Source: an uncultured Bacilli bacterium
GTDB lineage: Bacteria > Bacillota_I > Bacilli_A > RF39 > UBA660
Length of the DNA stretch: 10,879 nt
Direction: 5' to 3'
Assembly (NCBI GenBank): GCA_944372275.1
Contig: CALVYO010000040.1
Location: 1-10,879 of the forward strand
A program made the translations under genes and the position numbers. The notes beneath the pieces are model-generated. The model was not told the DNA's origin. It was given only the letters and a program-made list of their open reading frames with translations, and did not search any database. Of the stretch, positions 1 through 7,194 are shown piece after piece (the first letter of the stretch is position 1; each line of letters starts with the position of its first letter).

Positions 1-588
1 GAACCTAATGAGCGTGATAAATTTTTGAATTACCTTATAAAGCAAGATATTGATGGATATTCTTATGAAGATTATAGGAAAGCGTGTGAGTATTTAAAGC
101 TTGATATGACCGAAGATAAAAATAGATATCCACACGATTTCAGAAAATGGCACGATATTAGAATAGACCAATATCACACAAAGAAAGCAGAAGAAGATGA
201 AAAGCAAAGAAAAGCATTATATGAGAAATTCGGAACAATTGCTAATAAGTATTTATCACTTGAAAGACTTTTAATTAAAGATGATTATATTTGCTTAATA
301 GCGAAAAGTCCTCAACAGTTAATTTATGAGGGTGAACAGTTGCATCACTGCGTTGGCAAAATGAATTATGACCAAAAATTCGCTCGTGAAGAAACACTTA
401 TTTTCTTTATAAGAAATAGATTATCACCAAACACTCCACTCGTTACTCTTGAATATTCACTAGCAAATCATAAAGTCTTGCAATGTTATGGTGAACACGA
501 CAGTAAACCGAGTGAAGATATTTTAACTTATATAAATAAAAAGTGGCTACCTTACGCCAATAGAAAGTTAAAACAAATTGCAATATAA
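1..588 (+). CDS. PcfJ-like protein, C-terminal part (5' end outside window)
   Basis: The reading frame is open from base 1 (Glu-Pro-Asn-Glu-Arg...), so the gene starts upstream of the window. The TTG at 25 is only an internal leucine codon with no ribosome binding site. About 195 residues are visible. The recognisable part is the PcfJ family signature: a GEQLHHCVGKM block, then an ETLIFFIRN segment and a VTLEYS...VLQCYGEHDSKPS block, ending in a short basic helix. PcfJ was named from the enterococcal conjugative plasmid pCF10, and relatives are common in Firmicutes conjugative elements and prophages; their biochemical role is not settled. The gene overlaps the ribosome binding site of the next gene, so the two are probably translated together. 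Family assignment is good; function is unknown. Confidence 0.8.
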   Translation, partial: EPNERDKFLNYLIKQDIDGYSYEDYRKACEYLKLDMTEDKNRYPHDFRKWHDIRIDQYHTKKAEEDEKQRKALYEKFGTIANKYLSLERLLIKDDYICLIAKSPQQLIYEGEQLHHCVGKMNYDQKFAREETLIFFIRNRLSPNTPLVTLEYSLANHKVLQCYGEHDSKPSEDILTYINKKWLPYANRKLKQIAI

Positions 589-599
589 AGGAGTAAATT

Positions 600-920
600 A
601 TGGAACAAAATAAATATTACAGAATTACAGCATATTATCCACAAGACGATTTTAGTTTTATTATTGATTCAAATGGAATGTTTGAGAAATTATGGCAATT
701 CAGTTCATATCTTATTCAAAAAGGAATTAAAGTCATAGAAGTATCAAAATTAGAAGATATCATTGATATAAATATCGAACCAGTAGAAGAAGATAAAGAA
801 CACATACTTTTACGAGCAACAGCCGATGGCAAACCTGAATATGTTGAACAAACAATAAATGGAATTACACATAAAGCAATTAAAGTTGCAGATAGATTAT
901 ATATAGCAAACAATAATTAA
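600..920 (+). CDS. Small conserved protein downstream of the PcfJ-like gene, function unknown
   Basis: This is a 106-residue soluble protein with no membrane segment or signal peptide. It has an acidic middle (around residues 50-68) and a conserved-looking core, SNGMFEKLWQFSSYLIQKG, at residues 24-42. It starts at an ATG seven bases after a strong AAAGGAG (587-593), which overlaps the TAA of the PcfJ-like gene, so the start is secure and translational coupling is likely. Similar small proteins seem to recur beside PcfJ-like genes in Clostridia mobile elements, but that is from memory and could not be searched. No catalytic motif is visible. A terminator follows directly, making this the last gene of its operon. 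Confidence 0.7.
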   Translation: MEQNKYYRITAYYPQDDFSFIIDSNGMFEKLWQFSSYLIQKGIKVIEVSKLEDIIDINIEPVEEDKEHILLRATADGKPEYVEQTINGITHKAIKVADRLYIANNN

Positions 921-925
921 AACAA

Positions 926-956
926 ATAGCCGGGAGCAAAACTCTCGGCTATTTTT
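926..956 (+). terminator. Intrinsic terminator closing the PcfJ-like operon
   Basis: An 11-bp stem is formed by ATAGCCGGGAG (926-936) and CTCTCGGCTAT (942-952) with one G-T wobble. The loop is CAAAA and a run of T follows. It lies 5 bp after the stop of the small gene. The leftward strand has only a broken T-tract after the stem, so termination of the convergent GIY-YIG gene here would be weaker. Confidence 0.85.
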
Positions 957-981
957 ATGCTAAATTTTATTAAATTAAATT

Positions 982-1722
982 TTATTTTACTAAATCATAT
1001 GTTTGCTTAATTAAATCTTTTACAGCATTTATATCTGTATTTTCATCATATCTAAATGCATAATGTGCAGCTGACCACATTCTATTTGATATATCATATA
1101 CTAAATCATATTTATCATTTAATGTGCCTTTTTTTGCATTTAGAACTACTTCAATAGAACTTTCTTTAGGCCATAACGATAAAACGTTGTGCTTTCTAGT
1201 TTTTTTGAATCCTATATAATTCTTTAAAGGATTTATTTTTAAGTCTGGGTACATCTCTATAATAATATCTTTTAATTTATCATATAATTTTTTCACATAA
1301 GATTCATCTGGAATTAATGATTCAATAGTATATATAGTATTTTCATTTATTTTCTCTGGACTCTGATAAAATTTATTATTTTTATATTGTTTTAATTTAT
1401 CCGTCCTACCATGTATTTGAGCCATTGCTTCTAAAATATCATATGCGTCCCAAGGTTCTATTTCAAAAAACTCTCTATTTTCGGATAATCTTAATTCTGG
1501 ATTAAGTTTTTGAATTAATTTATGCAATGATTTGTCAGCCATTCCAGTTGATGCAGGAACTTCATAAGTTGCATAAACTTCAAATGGTGTAGGAACTGAT
1601 GTATTATACAAAGACTTTAATCTTTGATCAATATTTTCTGTATAACCTATTTTTACCCAATTTGACTTATGAAATGCTTCGTTTGTTAAAATATAGATAT
1701 AGCCAACTCTTTCTTTTTCCAT
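982..1722 (-). CDS. GIY-YIG (T5orf172-type) nuclease fused to a DUF5655-like domain
   Basis: The protein has 246 residues. Residues 6-90 form a GIY-YIG-type fold of the T5orf172/MUG113 class: GYIYIL (7-12) supplies the GIY element, VKIGYT (23-28) the YIG element, R34 is the usual conserved arginine, and REFFEI (83-88) supplies the catalytic glutamate E84. Residues about 140-246 match my memory of DUF5655: a helix, then YIGFKK (169-174), a strand pair, and a C-terminal helix that often ends with an LI..aY motif. DUF5655 has no clear biochemical role but recurs beside or fused to nuclease-like domains. The ATG has an AGGAG site five bases upstream and its own promoter at 1747-1775. Placed beside a regulator and restriction genes, it could be a solitary defence nuclease. 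It is intact, with all GIY-YIG key residues present. Confidence 0.75.
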   Translation of the reverse strand: MEKERVGYIYILTNEAFHKSNWVKIGYTENIDQRLKSLYNTSVPTPFEVYATYEVPASTGMADKSLHKLIQKLNPELRLSENREFFEIEPWDAYDILEAMAQIHGRTDKLKQYKNNKFYQSPEKINENTIYTIESLIPDESYVKKLYDKLKDIIIEMYPDLKINPLKNYIGFKKTRKHNVLSLWPKESSIEVVLNAKKGTLNDKYDLVYDISNRMWSAAHYAFRYDENTDINAVKDLIKQTYDLVK

Positions 1723-1746
1723 TGTATTCTCCTAAAATTATTTATA

Positions 1747-1775
1747 ATTGTATCATAAATATAAAAAAATTGCAA
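1747..1775 (-). promoter_or_regulatory. Sigma-70 type promoter for the GIY-YIG gene
   Basis: Read on the minus strand: TTGCAA (-35, 1770-1775), a 17-bp spacer that is mostly T, and TACAAT (-10, 1747-1752). Transcription should start near 1740, about 18 bases before the start codon. The -35 box sits inside a 10-bp palindrome (AATTGCAATT, 1768-1777), which could be coincidence or a regulator site. The promoter lies between the Xre gene and the nuclease gene, so the nuclease can be expressed independently of the regulator. Confidence 0.7.
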
Positions 1776-1797
1776 TTCTTTTGATTTTTTAAGATTA

Positions 1798-2232
1798 TTA
1801 ATATCGACCAATTAAATCATCTATTGACCCATTAAGACTTTTTGCAATGTAATAAACAATATCCAGTCTAGGAATTGAACCTGATTTCCAATGTCTGATA
1901 ATACTTTCATCAAATTCACTGTTCTTAACAAGTTTAAAATGTGTAATATTATTTTCCTTTAATAACCTATTATAATTCCCAAGAAACTTGCTTATATCAT
2001 AATTAAAAGTTTTGTATTTCTTATTCTTTTTATCTTCACTTAAACCAAACAAATAATCTAACGAACAATCAAAGTATTTTGCAATTTTTAATGTTACATC
2101 AATTGTTGGTATTGAGCCTTTTAAATACCTACTATATTGCATTGCGGATACATTGCTTTCTTCTGCTAATTGTCTTAAAGATTTGCCAGTTTCAAAAATT
2201 AATTCTTTTAAATTATCTATAAAAACTTCCAT
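1798..2232 (-). CDS. Transcriptional regulator with two Xre-type HTH domains
   Basis: The 144-residue protein consists almost wholly of two helix-turn-helix domains. The first covers residues 5-64: SLRQLAEESNVSAMQYSRYLKG and then the family-typical end AKYFDCSLDYLFGL. The second covers residues 85-144: a diverged HTH with IIRHWKSGSIPRLD followed by IAKSLNGSIDDLIGRY, echoing the end of the first. A Lys-rich linker (68-74) joins them. The ATG has a GAGG site at suitable spacing. It is divergent from the SLOG gene, and the 166-bp gap contains strong inverted repeats, so autoregulation and control of that gene are likely. Two DNA-binding units in one chain would suit two half-sites per monomer, which is an inference. 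Confidence in the regulator class is high; the regulated targets are not known. Confidence 0.85.
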   Translation of the reverse strand: MEVFIDNLKELIFETGKSLRQLAEESNVSAMQYSRYLKGSIPTIDVTLKIAKYFDCSLDYLFGLSEDKKNKKYKTFNYDISKFLGNYNRLLKENNITHFKLVKNSEFDESIIRHWKSGSIPRLDIVYYIAKSLNGSIDDLIGRY

Positions 2233-2250
2233 TTTAACCTCAATGTTTAT

Positions 2251-2278
2251 AAAGTAAAATTTTTATAAAATTTACTTT
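2251..2278. repeat. AT-rich imperfect palindrome upstream of the Xre gene
   Basis: AAAGTAAAATTT (2251-2262) faces AAATTTACTTT (2268-2278) about 20 bp upstream of the regulator's ATG, with one unpaired A. A second small inverted repeat, ACATTTT/AAAATGT, follows at 2286-2304. Both lie where the leftward promoter of the regulator should be. They could be operator sites or simply reflect low base complexity. Confidence 0.35.
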
Positions 2279-2303
2279 TCCTTAAACATTTTATAGGAAA
2301 ATG

Positions 2304-2356
2304 TGTTACAATGCTTTTATGTAACAGATATGCCTAGTAGAAAATGTTACATAAAA
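2304..2356. promoter_or_regulatory. Operator cluster in the Xre/SLOG divergent promoter region
   Basis: TTTTATGTAACA (2315-2326) and TGTTACATAAAA (2345-2356) form a perfect 12-bp inverted repeat with an 18-bp spacer. A third half-site, TGTTACA (2304-2310), makes a second inverted pair with TGTAACA (2320-2326). The right arm touches the TATAAT box of the SLOG gene. The arrangement fits binding by the adjacent two-HTH regulator; this is inferred from position and symmetry. Confidence 0.65.
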
Positions 2357-2362
2357 TATAAT
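2357..2362 (+). promoter_or_regulatory. -10 box of the SLOG gene promoter
   Basis: A consensus TATAAT lies 36 bp before the SLOG start codon, placing transcription initiation near 2369. No good -35 box lies 16-18 bp upstream (CTAGTA at the expected place). The promoter may therefore need activation, or be weak and repressed by a protein on the flanking inverted repeat. Confidence 0.55.
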
Positions 2363-2398
2363 TTGAAAGTTTTTTAATTTTTATACTGGAGAAATTTA

Positions 2399-2878
2399 AT
2401 GAATAAGAAAATATGTTTTATAGGTCATAGACACATTTATAACTATAAAGAAATAAGAGAAAAACTATATAATATCATTGAAGAAGAAATAAAAAATGGA
2501 TGTGAATTTTTTACAATGGGCACACATGGAGAATTTGACGAAATGGCTTTAAGTGTTTGCCGAGAATTAAGAAAAGTTTATGCTAATATAGAAATCGAAG
2601 TAGTGATAACAAGTTTTAAAGAAATAGAACCAATAATTGACCATGACCCCATCTTTGGTGATGAGAAATACATACCATACTCCGATGTTAAAACAACAAT
2701 GTATGATATAGAAGAAGAATACTATAAAAGAAAAATTGTTGTAAGCAATCAACAAATGATAGATAACTGTAATACTTTAATTTGTTATGTAAACAAAAAG
2801 CATAATCCAAGCGGTGCAAAACGCGCTATGAATTATGCTAAAAGAAAAGGGTTGCAAATTATAAATTTATATAATTAA
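2399..2878 (+). CDS. SLOG-family protein (DUF1273/YpsA-like)
   Basis: The protein has 159 residues and a Rossmann-like SLOG fold. The N-terminal strand ends in CFIGHR (6-11), the usual first nucleotide-binding loop. It is followed by MGTHGEFDEMA (40-50), which matches the GG/GaxGxD-type second motif of the family. The C-terminal block DNCNTLICYVNKKHNPSGAK (122-141) supplies the last strand and phosphate loop. SLOG proteins bind or cleave nucleotide derivatives, and some act as sensors in bacterial conflict systems; the specific ligand cannot be read here. A GGAG site (2388-2391) lies seven bases before the ATG. It is divergent from the two-HTH regulator and ends one base from the stop of the convergent ATPase gene. 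Residues 80-112 form an acidic, less familiar insertion between the two binding motifs. Confidence 0.75.
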   Translation: MNKKICFIGHRHIYNYKEIREKLYNIIEEEIKNGCEFFTMGTHGEFDEMALSVCRELRKVYANIEIEVVITSFKEIEPIIDHDPIFGDEKYIPYSDVKTTMYDIEEEYYKRKIVVSNQQMIDNCNTLICYVNKKHNPSGAKRAMNYAKRKGLQIINLYN

Positions 2879-2879
2879 A

Positions 2880-5705
2880 TTATTTTTTATTCAATGCAGT
2901 ATATTTATTTTTTCTTGAATTAAATGCCTCTTTACCCCCTTCAAGAATTTCACAAATATGATTTTGAATACCTCTCGAGCCCAAAAAAGTGCTTTCATCA
3001 GTAATATTAGTATTTTCAATTGAACCTGATCTATATTCAAATTGAAATGATTTATTTTTACTCTTCGGGTTGTTTATGATTTCTTGATTTGCAACAATAA
3101 TTTCTTCGGCATCGCAACCAAGAACAAGATTTGCATTATGTGTAACAAGAATGATTTGTCTATCATTTTTTCTTTCCCTAATAAATGTAACCAATTCCGA
3201 AACTATAGATAAATTATCTAAGTCATCTTCAGGTTGATCTATCAAAATTGGATACTTTGATTTATCTAGACTAATTAATAATTTAAGTAAAACTAGAGCC
3301 TTTTTACCAGGAGACATATTTTCAATTAAATCACCATCTAATTCTACAGTAAATATAATATTATCAAAATCTTTTAGAATTTCTTTAACTGCCTGATTAA
3401 CATCGTATTTTGCCATTAAAACTTTTTTATTCTCATTATTTAATATTGACAATATAAAAGCCTCTTTACATGGTTCATCATATTCATTCTCTACTAAACA
3501 ATTATCAAGATCTTTAAAAACGCCATTATAAATAGTCTTTAAAGCACTTTGTGTAAAAATTTTTGAAAATTCTTCTTTAAAATAGTTTATTCTTCGTCTT
3601 TTTACTGCAATAATTTTAAAATTTTCATTAGTATTTTCAAAATTTAAATTTTTAAAATCTTCAGCAAACTTATCATATCTAAACTCTCGTTTTGTTGTTA
3701 AATTTGTGATTTTACTTAATATTTTCTTAAATTCTTCTTGTTCTATTTTTAATAAATTTTGTTCTTTTTCAATTTCTCTTAAATTTTCTTCTTCGGCTCG
3801 GAGTTTATTTTCTATGTTTTTAATTTCAGTATTACTATCAATTTGAGGCTTTAATTTTGTTATTATTTTATCATTTTCAACTATTTTTTTGTTGCATTTT
3901 TCAATTTGATCTTCCATTTCTTTTAACAAATCAGTTTTATATGCATTCCAATTATTTGCAACAATTCCGTTTATGTCATTAGTACATTTTTCAAGTTTTA
4001 TTTTTATTCCTTTACTTTTTATAAATCCAAAATCAATAAATCTAACGATATTATCTGTATTTAAAATACTTAATTTATCTGCCATTAACTCTTCTAATTC
4101 AACATTAAATTTAATATTTAATCCTAAAGCTTCATCATATTGTTTAATATCATATTCAGAAATATTTAGTGATTTTGCCAATTTTTCCTTTTTATTCTTT
4201 AATTCATATATATTCTTCTGAATTGACTCAATATTTCCTAAATCTTTTATAATATTTAGTTGAGTGTTTATTGAATTTTGCTTATAGATTAGATCTATAA
4301 CTAAAGAATCCAATTCTTTTTGTATTGATATCAAATCCTGTTTAAATATGTTATTTAGGGTATTATAATCTTTGCTTTGATTTATAATATTTTCAATAAT
4401 ATTATCTATTTCAGTTTTTTCAGCGAGATCATCCATTAATTTATTAAGATATGATTGTGGAATATAAATTATTTTTTTATTTGTGTCATTATCTGAACTT
4501 GAAACTAATCCATCTTTCCAAAAAACTTTTACAGGAAACTCAAATTTCTTTTTGGACCTATTTTCATAAACAATCTCAAACCTATTTGCAACCTCCTCAG
4601 GATTAATGGCATTCGCAATATTTTGCAGCAAAATTGATTTTCCAGTGGATTTAAGACCAATTATACATGTAAGATTCTCATTAAAATATATATACTCGTT
4701 TGAAAATCTATGTGGAGACACATTATCCTCAATTGCTACCTTATCAATAATTCGATAATTATCGATCCTATCAGCAGGACAGAATTCTTGAATTTTAACT
4801 CTAAATTCAGGTTCACACAAAACCTGTTTTAACCCCTCCCAAGTTGGATCTGCCTTAACCCAACAATATCTTTTAGTTAGGTTGCCTGCATTATCTTTTG
4901 GTTCAAAAATTTTGTCATAAGAATGAGCATCACACCCCCAAACGCAAGGCATAATTTTATCTGGTAATTTATCTTTTTTCCCTTGAAAAAAATCGATATC
5001 AGATGCTTTTGCAGAAAGTATTAAATGAGAAGTTTTATATAATGCTTTTCTATATTCAAACAAATCCTGCAAATCCGTTTCTATCGAAGGATTGCCGACA
5101 GCTGAAGCCCCATCTACACTACTATTAGGCATAGCAACTAAAATATTATTTTCACATTCTGGATGATTCTTGAACAATGATATAATATCATCGAAATTTA
5201 TATAAAAATTTTCAACTCCTTTTTTATAAGCTTCATTATCATCAGTAATTGAGGAATCAATATCTTTACCATATCTTATAAGGTCATCTTTTCTTGCGCT
5301 GTATTCAGTATCATTAGTTTTATATTTTAGATTGCTTAAAACTATTGTATCTACCTTATCAATAAAGTCAGGATTAATTAACAAATGAACATTCATTTTT
5401 ATACCATTTTTCAATGGTAAACATCTAAGTTCAATATTTGGAAAAATAAAATTAACAATACTATTTAGTTTCCCATCTGCTTTTACTTTTCGATAATTTT
5501 CTACAGAAAAATAATCAGTAATACCAATTGCCGCTATTGCTTTTTGTTTATCTCTTCCATCTCCAATGTAATCAATAATTGTTTTGTAAAACAATTCCCA
5601 TTTATCTACTCCTTCTGGAGACTTAAATTGATCATTTTTTTTAGTATCTGGTGTATGTAAATGAAAATCCCAACGTCTCCATTCAGAGCCTCTTTTATAT
5701 TCCAT
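2880..5705 (-). CDS. TrlF-type protein: PHP phosphoesterase domain plus SMC/ABC-like ATPase
   Basis: The protein has 941 residues and three parts. Residues 9-305 form a PHP metal-dependent phosphoesterase domain: DFHLHT (13-18, H15 and H17), ITDYFS (62-67, D64), E92, H107, and CDAH (258-261, D259 and H261) are the expected metal ligands. Residues 340-420 carry the ATPase N-lobe with Walker A GLKSTGKS (350-357). Residues about 445-680 are charged and heptad-rich, likely a coiled-coil hairpin as in SMC/RecF-type ATPases. The C-lobe has the signature-like MSPGKKA (797-803), Walker B ILIDQPEDD (820-828) and the switch histidine in LVTHN (853-857). All key residues are intact. A TAGGAG site lies eight bases before the ATG. 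It is the last gene of the operon, 13 bp after the HNH gene, so it probably works with the restriction enzymes, perhaps as an ATP-gated nuclease or nucleotide phosphatase. That role is inferred; TrlF function is not well established. Confidence 0.85.
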   Translation of the reverse strand: MEYKRGSEWRRWDFHLHTPDTKKNDQFKSPEGVDKWELFYKTIIDYIGDGRDKQKAIAAIGITDYFSVENYRKVKADGKLNSIVNFIFPNIELRCLPLKNGIKMNVHLLINPDFIDKVDTIVLSNLKYKTNDTEYSARKDDLIRYGKDIDSSITDDNEAYKKGVENFYINFDDIISLFKNHPECENNILVAMPNSSVDGASAVGNPSIETDLQDLFEYRKALYKTSHLILSAKASDIDFFQGKKDKLPDKIMPCVWGCDAHSYDKIFEPKDNAGNLTKRYCWVKADPTWEGLKQVLCEPEFRVKIQEFCPADRIDNYRIIDKVAIEDNVSPHRFSNEYIYFNENLTCIIGLKSTGKSILLQNIANAINPEEVANRFEIVYENRSKKKFEFPVKVFWKDGLVSSSDNDTNKKIIYIPQSYLNKLMDDLAEKTEIDNIIENIINQSKDYNTLNNIFKQDLISIQKELDSLVIDLIYKQNSINTQLNIIKDLGNIESIQKNIYELKNKKEKLAKSLNISEYDIKQYDEALGLNIKFNVELEELMADKLSILNTDNIVRFIDFGFIKSKGIKIKLEKCTNDINGIVANNWNAYKTDLLKEMEDQIEKCNKKIVENDKIITKLKPQIDSNTEIKNIENKLRAEEENLREIEKEQNLLKIEQEEFKKILSKITNLTTKREFRYDKFAEDFKNLNFENTNENFKIIAVKRRRINYFKEEFSKIFTQSALKTIYNGVFKDLDNCLVENEYDEPCKEAFILSILNNENKKVLMAKYDVNQAVKEILKDFDNIIFTVELDGDLIENMSPGKKALVLLKLLISLDKSKYPILIDQPEDDLDNLSIVSELVTFIRERKNDRQIILVTHNANLVLGCDAEEIIVANQEIINNPKSKNKSFQFEYRSGSIENTNITDESTFLGSRGIQNHICEILEGGKEAFNSRKNKYTALNKK

Positions 5706-5718
5706 GTCAATCTCCTAA

Positions 5719-7188
5719 TTAATTTTTAAAACAAATATTTCTTTGAGCATTAAATGCTTTTGTTGCACGAGTAAATACTTCCAGTGGTATTCTACAATCT
5801 TCAACTGTTTCATTTAAGAAATCCGCTGCTTGTTTTTCATCTTCAAAATGCAATACAACTGTACCATATTCACTTTCAAAATAAAAGTAGTTCGAATCAA
5901 ATAAATCATGATGATTTCCACATAACCAAATACCATTATCACCAGAATTAGTTAAACAATATTTTTTAAAAAATAATTCATTCTTATGACTACTGGTTTG
6001 ATCAATTAAATCAAATAGGTTGTTTATATTAATAAAGTTATTGATTGTATTTGCATCTGCGTTTTTAATTGAAGATACTTCCCATAAATGAGCCGCCTTA
6101 AGAACGCTTGGATTGTCATTCCCACATATAACACAGCTTGTTGGAATACCTTTCTTTCTTATATTATTCCTAAATAAACTTTGATTTCTTGGATCTTTAC
6201 GGTTCTTAGCACTTATATATGCATTTTCCTCCATATCTTTTTCTCTCATAAATTCATCATTTGTTACATATTCAATATGAATGCCTGCATTTTCAAAAGT
6301 TTGTAAAATTGGACCTGTCAATCTGTCAGACACAGATAATTCTTCCGCATCATAATGGAAATATTGCTTACCTAATCTAAATTCAATAGCAGTTCCTTCT
6401 CTGTCTGCTAATACTTTCATACACCAAGTTCTAAATAAACTATCATAACCTTGAGCACTTAAAGCTTTAAAGGTATAAATATACTTATCGGTAAAATATG
6501 ACTCTGTGTTATCTTCATTATATACTAAATGTTCCTGACATTGCAAAAAGGAGGGCATATTCCCAGTATTACGCTTTGAAATTAATGCAATATCATTCAT
6601 ATATTTATTAAAAGATGAAAATGCTATATTGCTTGTACTATTCAGGACACATCCAGTTGCGGTATAGTTTGAAAAATCTACCTCATCAATGTTTAAAATT
6701 TTAAAACCAATCGTTTGCAATTCTCTATAAGAAAGTACATTAAACATATTACTCGGTATAGATGTATTGGTATCAAGCAAATAAAAGGACAATTTTACAC
6801 CATTTGGTTTTTCACTAAAATAGTAATTAAAAATGTCAGGACTACCTTGTTTTAAATATGTATTGCCATGATAATCTTTTCTGCCATATACATATTTTTT
6901 GGTTGGATCAAGTTCTTTTTCATGTTTTTTGTCCAAGTCATAATTAGTATTGCTTAAACCAACAATATGTACCAGTTTATTGTCTTCATAAACTCTAATT
7001 GTTCTTGTTACATATTGACGCAAACTTCTCTGACTTTGAATCGATCGTTGCCCGTTATTAGAAATATCTTCTATTTCTAATTTAATTTTTTCTGTATCAA
7101 AATTAGGATACAAACGAGAAACAACATCTTTATAAATTTTGCTATATGTTAATCTATAACAACTGTAAATTTTAGCTTTTAATTCCAT
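5719..7188 (-). CDS. HNH endonuclease, probable restriction enzyme of the operon
   Basis: The protein has 489 residues. Residues 1-340 form an unfamiliar region, presumably for target recognition, with no motif I recognise. Residues 345-435 are an HNH nuclease of the restriction-enzyme type (HNH_2-like): CVIC (352-355) as one zinc-binding pair, AAH (365-367) with H367 as likely catalytic base, and GIWLCGNHHDLFDS (419-432) containing the second metal and catalytic histidines. A C-terminal segment (433-489) follows. It lies 6 bp after the methyltransferase gene and 13 bp before the ATPase gene on the same strand, the order expected for methylase first and endonuclease second. The start ATG has no adjacent ribosome binding site: the nearest good one is 30 bases upstream inside the methylase gene, with a palindrome between. 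Being a restriction enzyme is inferred from domain and context; cleavage specificity is unknown. Confidence 0.8.
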   Translation of the reverse strand: MELKAKIYSCYRLTYSKIYKDVVSRLYPNFDTEKIKLEIEDISNNGQRSIQSQRSLRQYVTRTIRVYEDNKLVHIVGLSNTNYDLDKKHEKELDPTKKYVYGRKDYHGNTYLKQGSPDIFNYYFSEKPNGVKLSFYLLDTNTSIPSNMFNVLSYRELQTIGFKILNIDEVDFSNYTATGCVLNSTSNIAFSSFNKYMNDIALISKRNTGNMPSFLQCQEHLVYNEDNTESYFTDKYIYTFKALSAQGYDSLFRTWCMKVLADREGTAIEFRLGKQYFHYDAEELSVSDRLTGPILQTFENAGIHIEYVTNDEFMREKDMEENAYISAKNRKDPRNQSLFRNNIRKKGIPTSCVICGNDNPSVLKAAHLWEVSSIKNADANTINNFININNLFDLIDQTSSHKNELFFKKYCLTNSGDNGIWLCGNHHDLFDSNYFYFESEYGTVVLHFEDEKQAADFLNETVEDCRIPLEVFTRATKAFNAQRNICFKN

Positions 7189-7194
7189 AATATT

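Noticed and set aside
716..913. Minus-strand open frame opposite the small gene after the PcfJ-like gene
   Set aside because: No ribosome site, low-complexity translation, and fully antisense to a gene with a secure start.
1599..1784. Plus-strand open frame across the start of the GIY-YIG gene, and similar short antisense frames at 2567-2755, 8640-8837 and 10082-10294
   Set aside because: All are out-of-frame or antisense within well-supported genes and have no family motif. Those at 2567, 8640 and 10082 are typical A/T-rich shadows.
3973..4221. Plus-strand open frame inside the ATPase gene
   Set aside because: It lies opposite the coiled-coil region, and its Phe/Ser/Leu-rich translation is what antisense of a Lys/Glu/Asn-rich segment gives.
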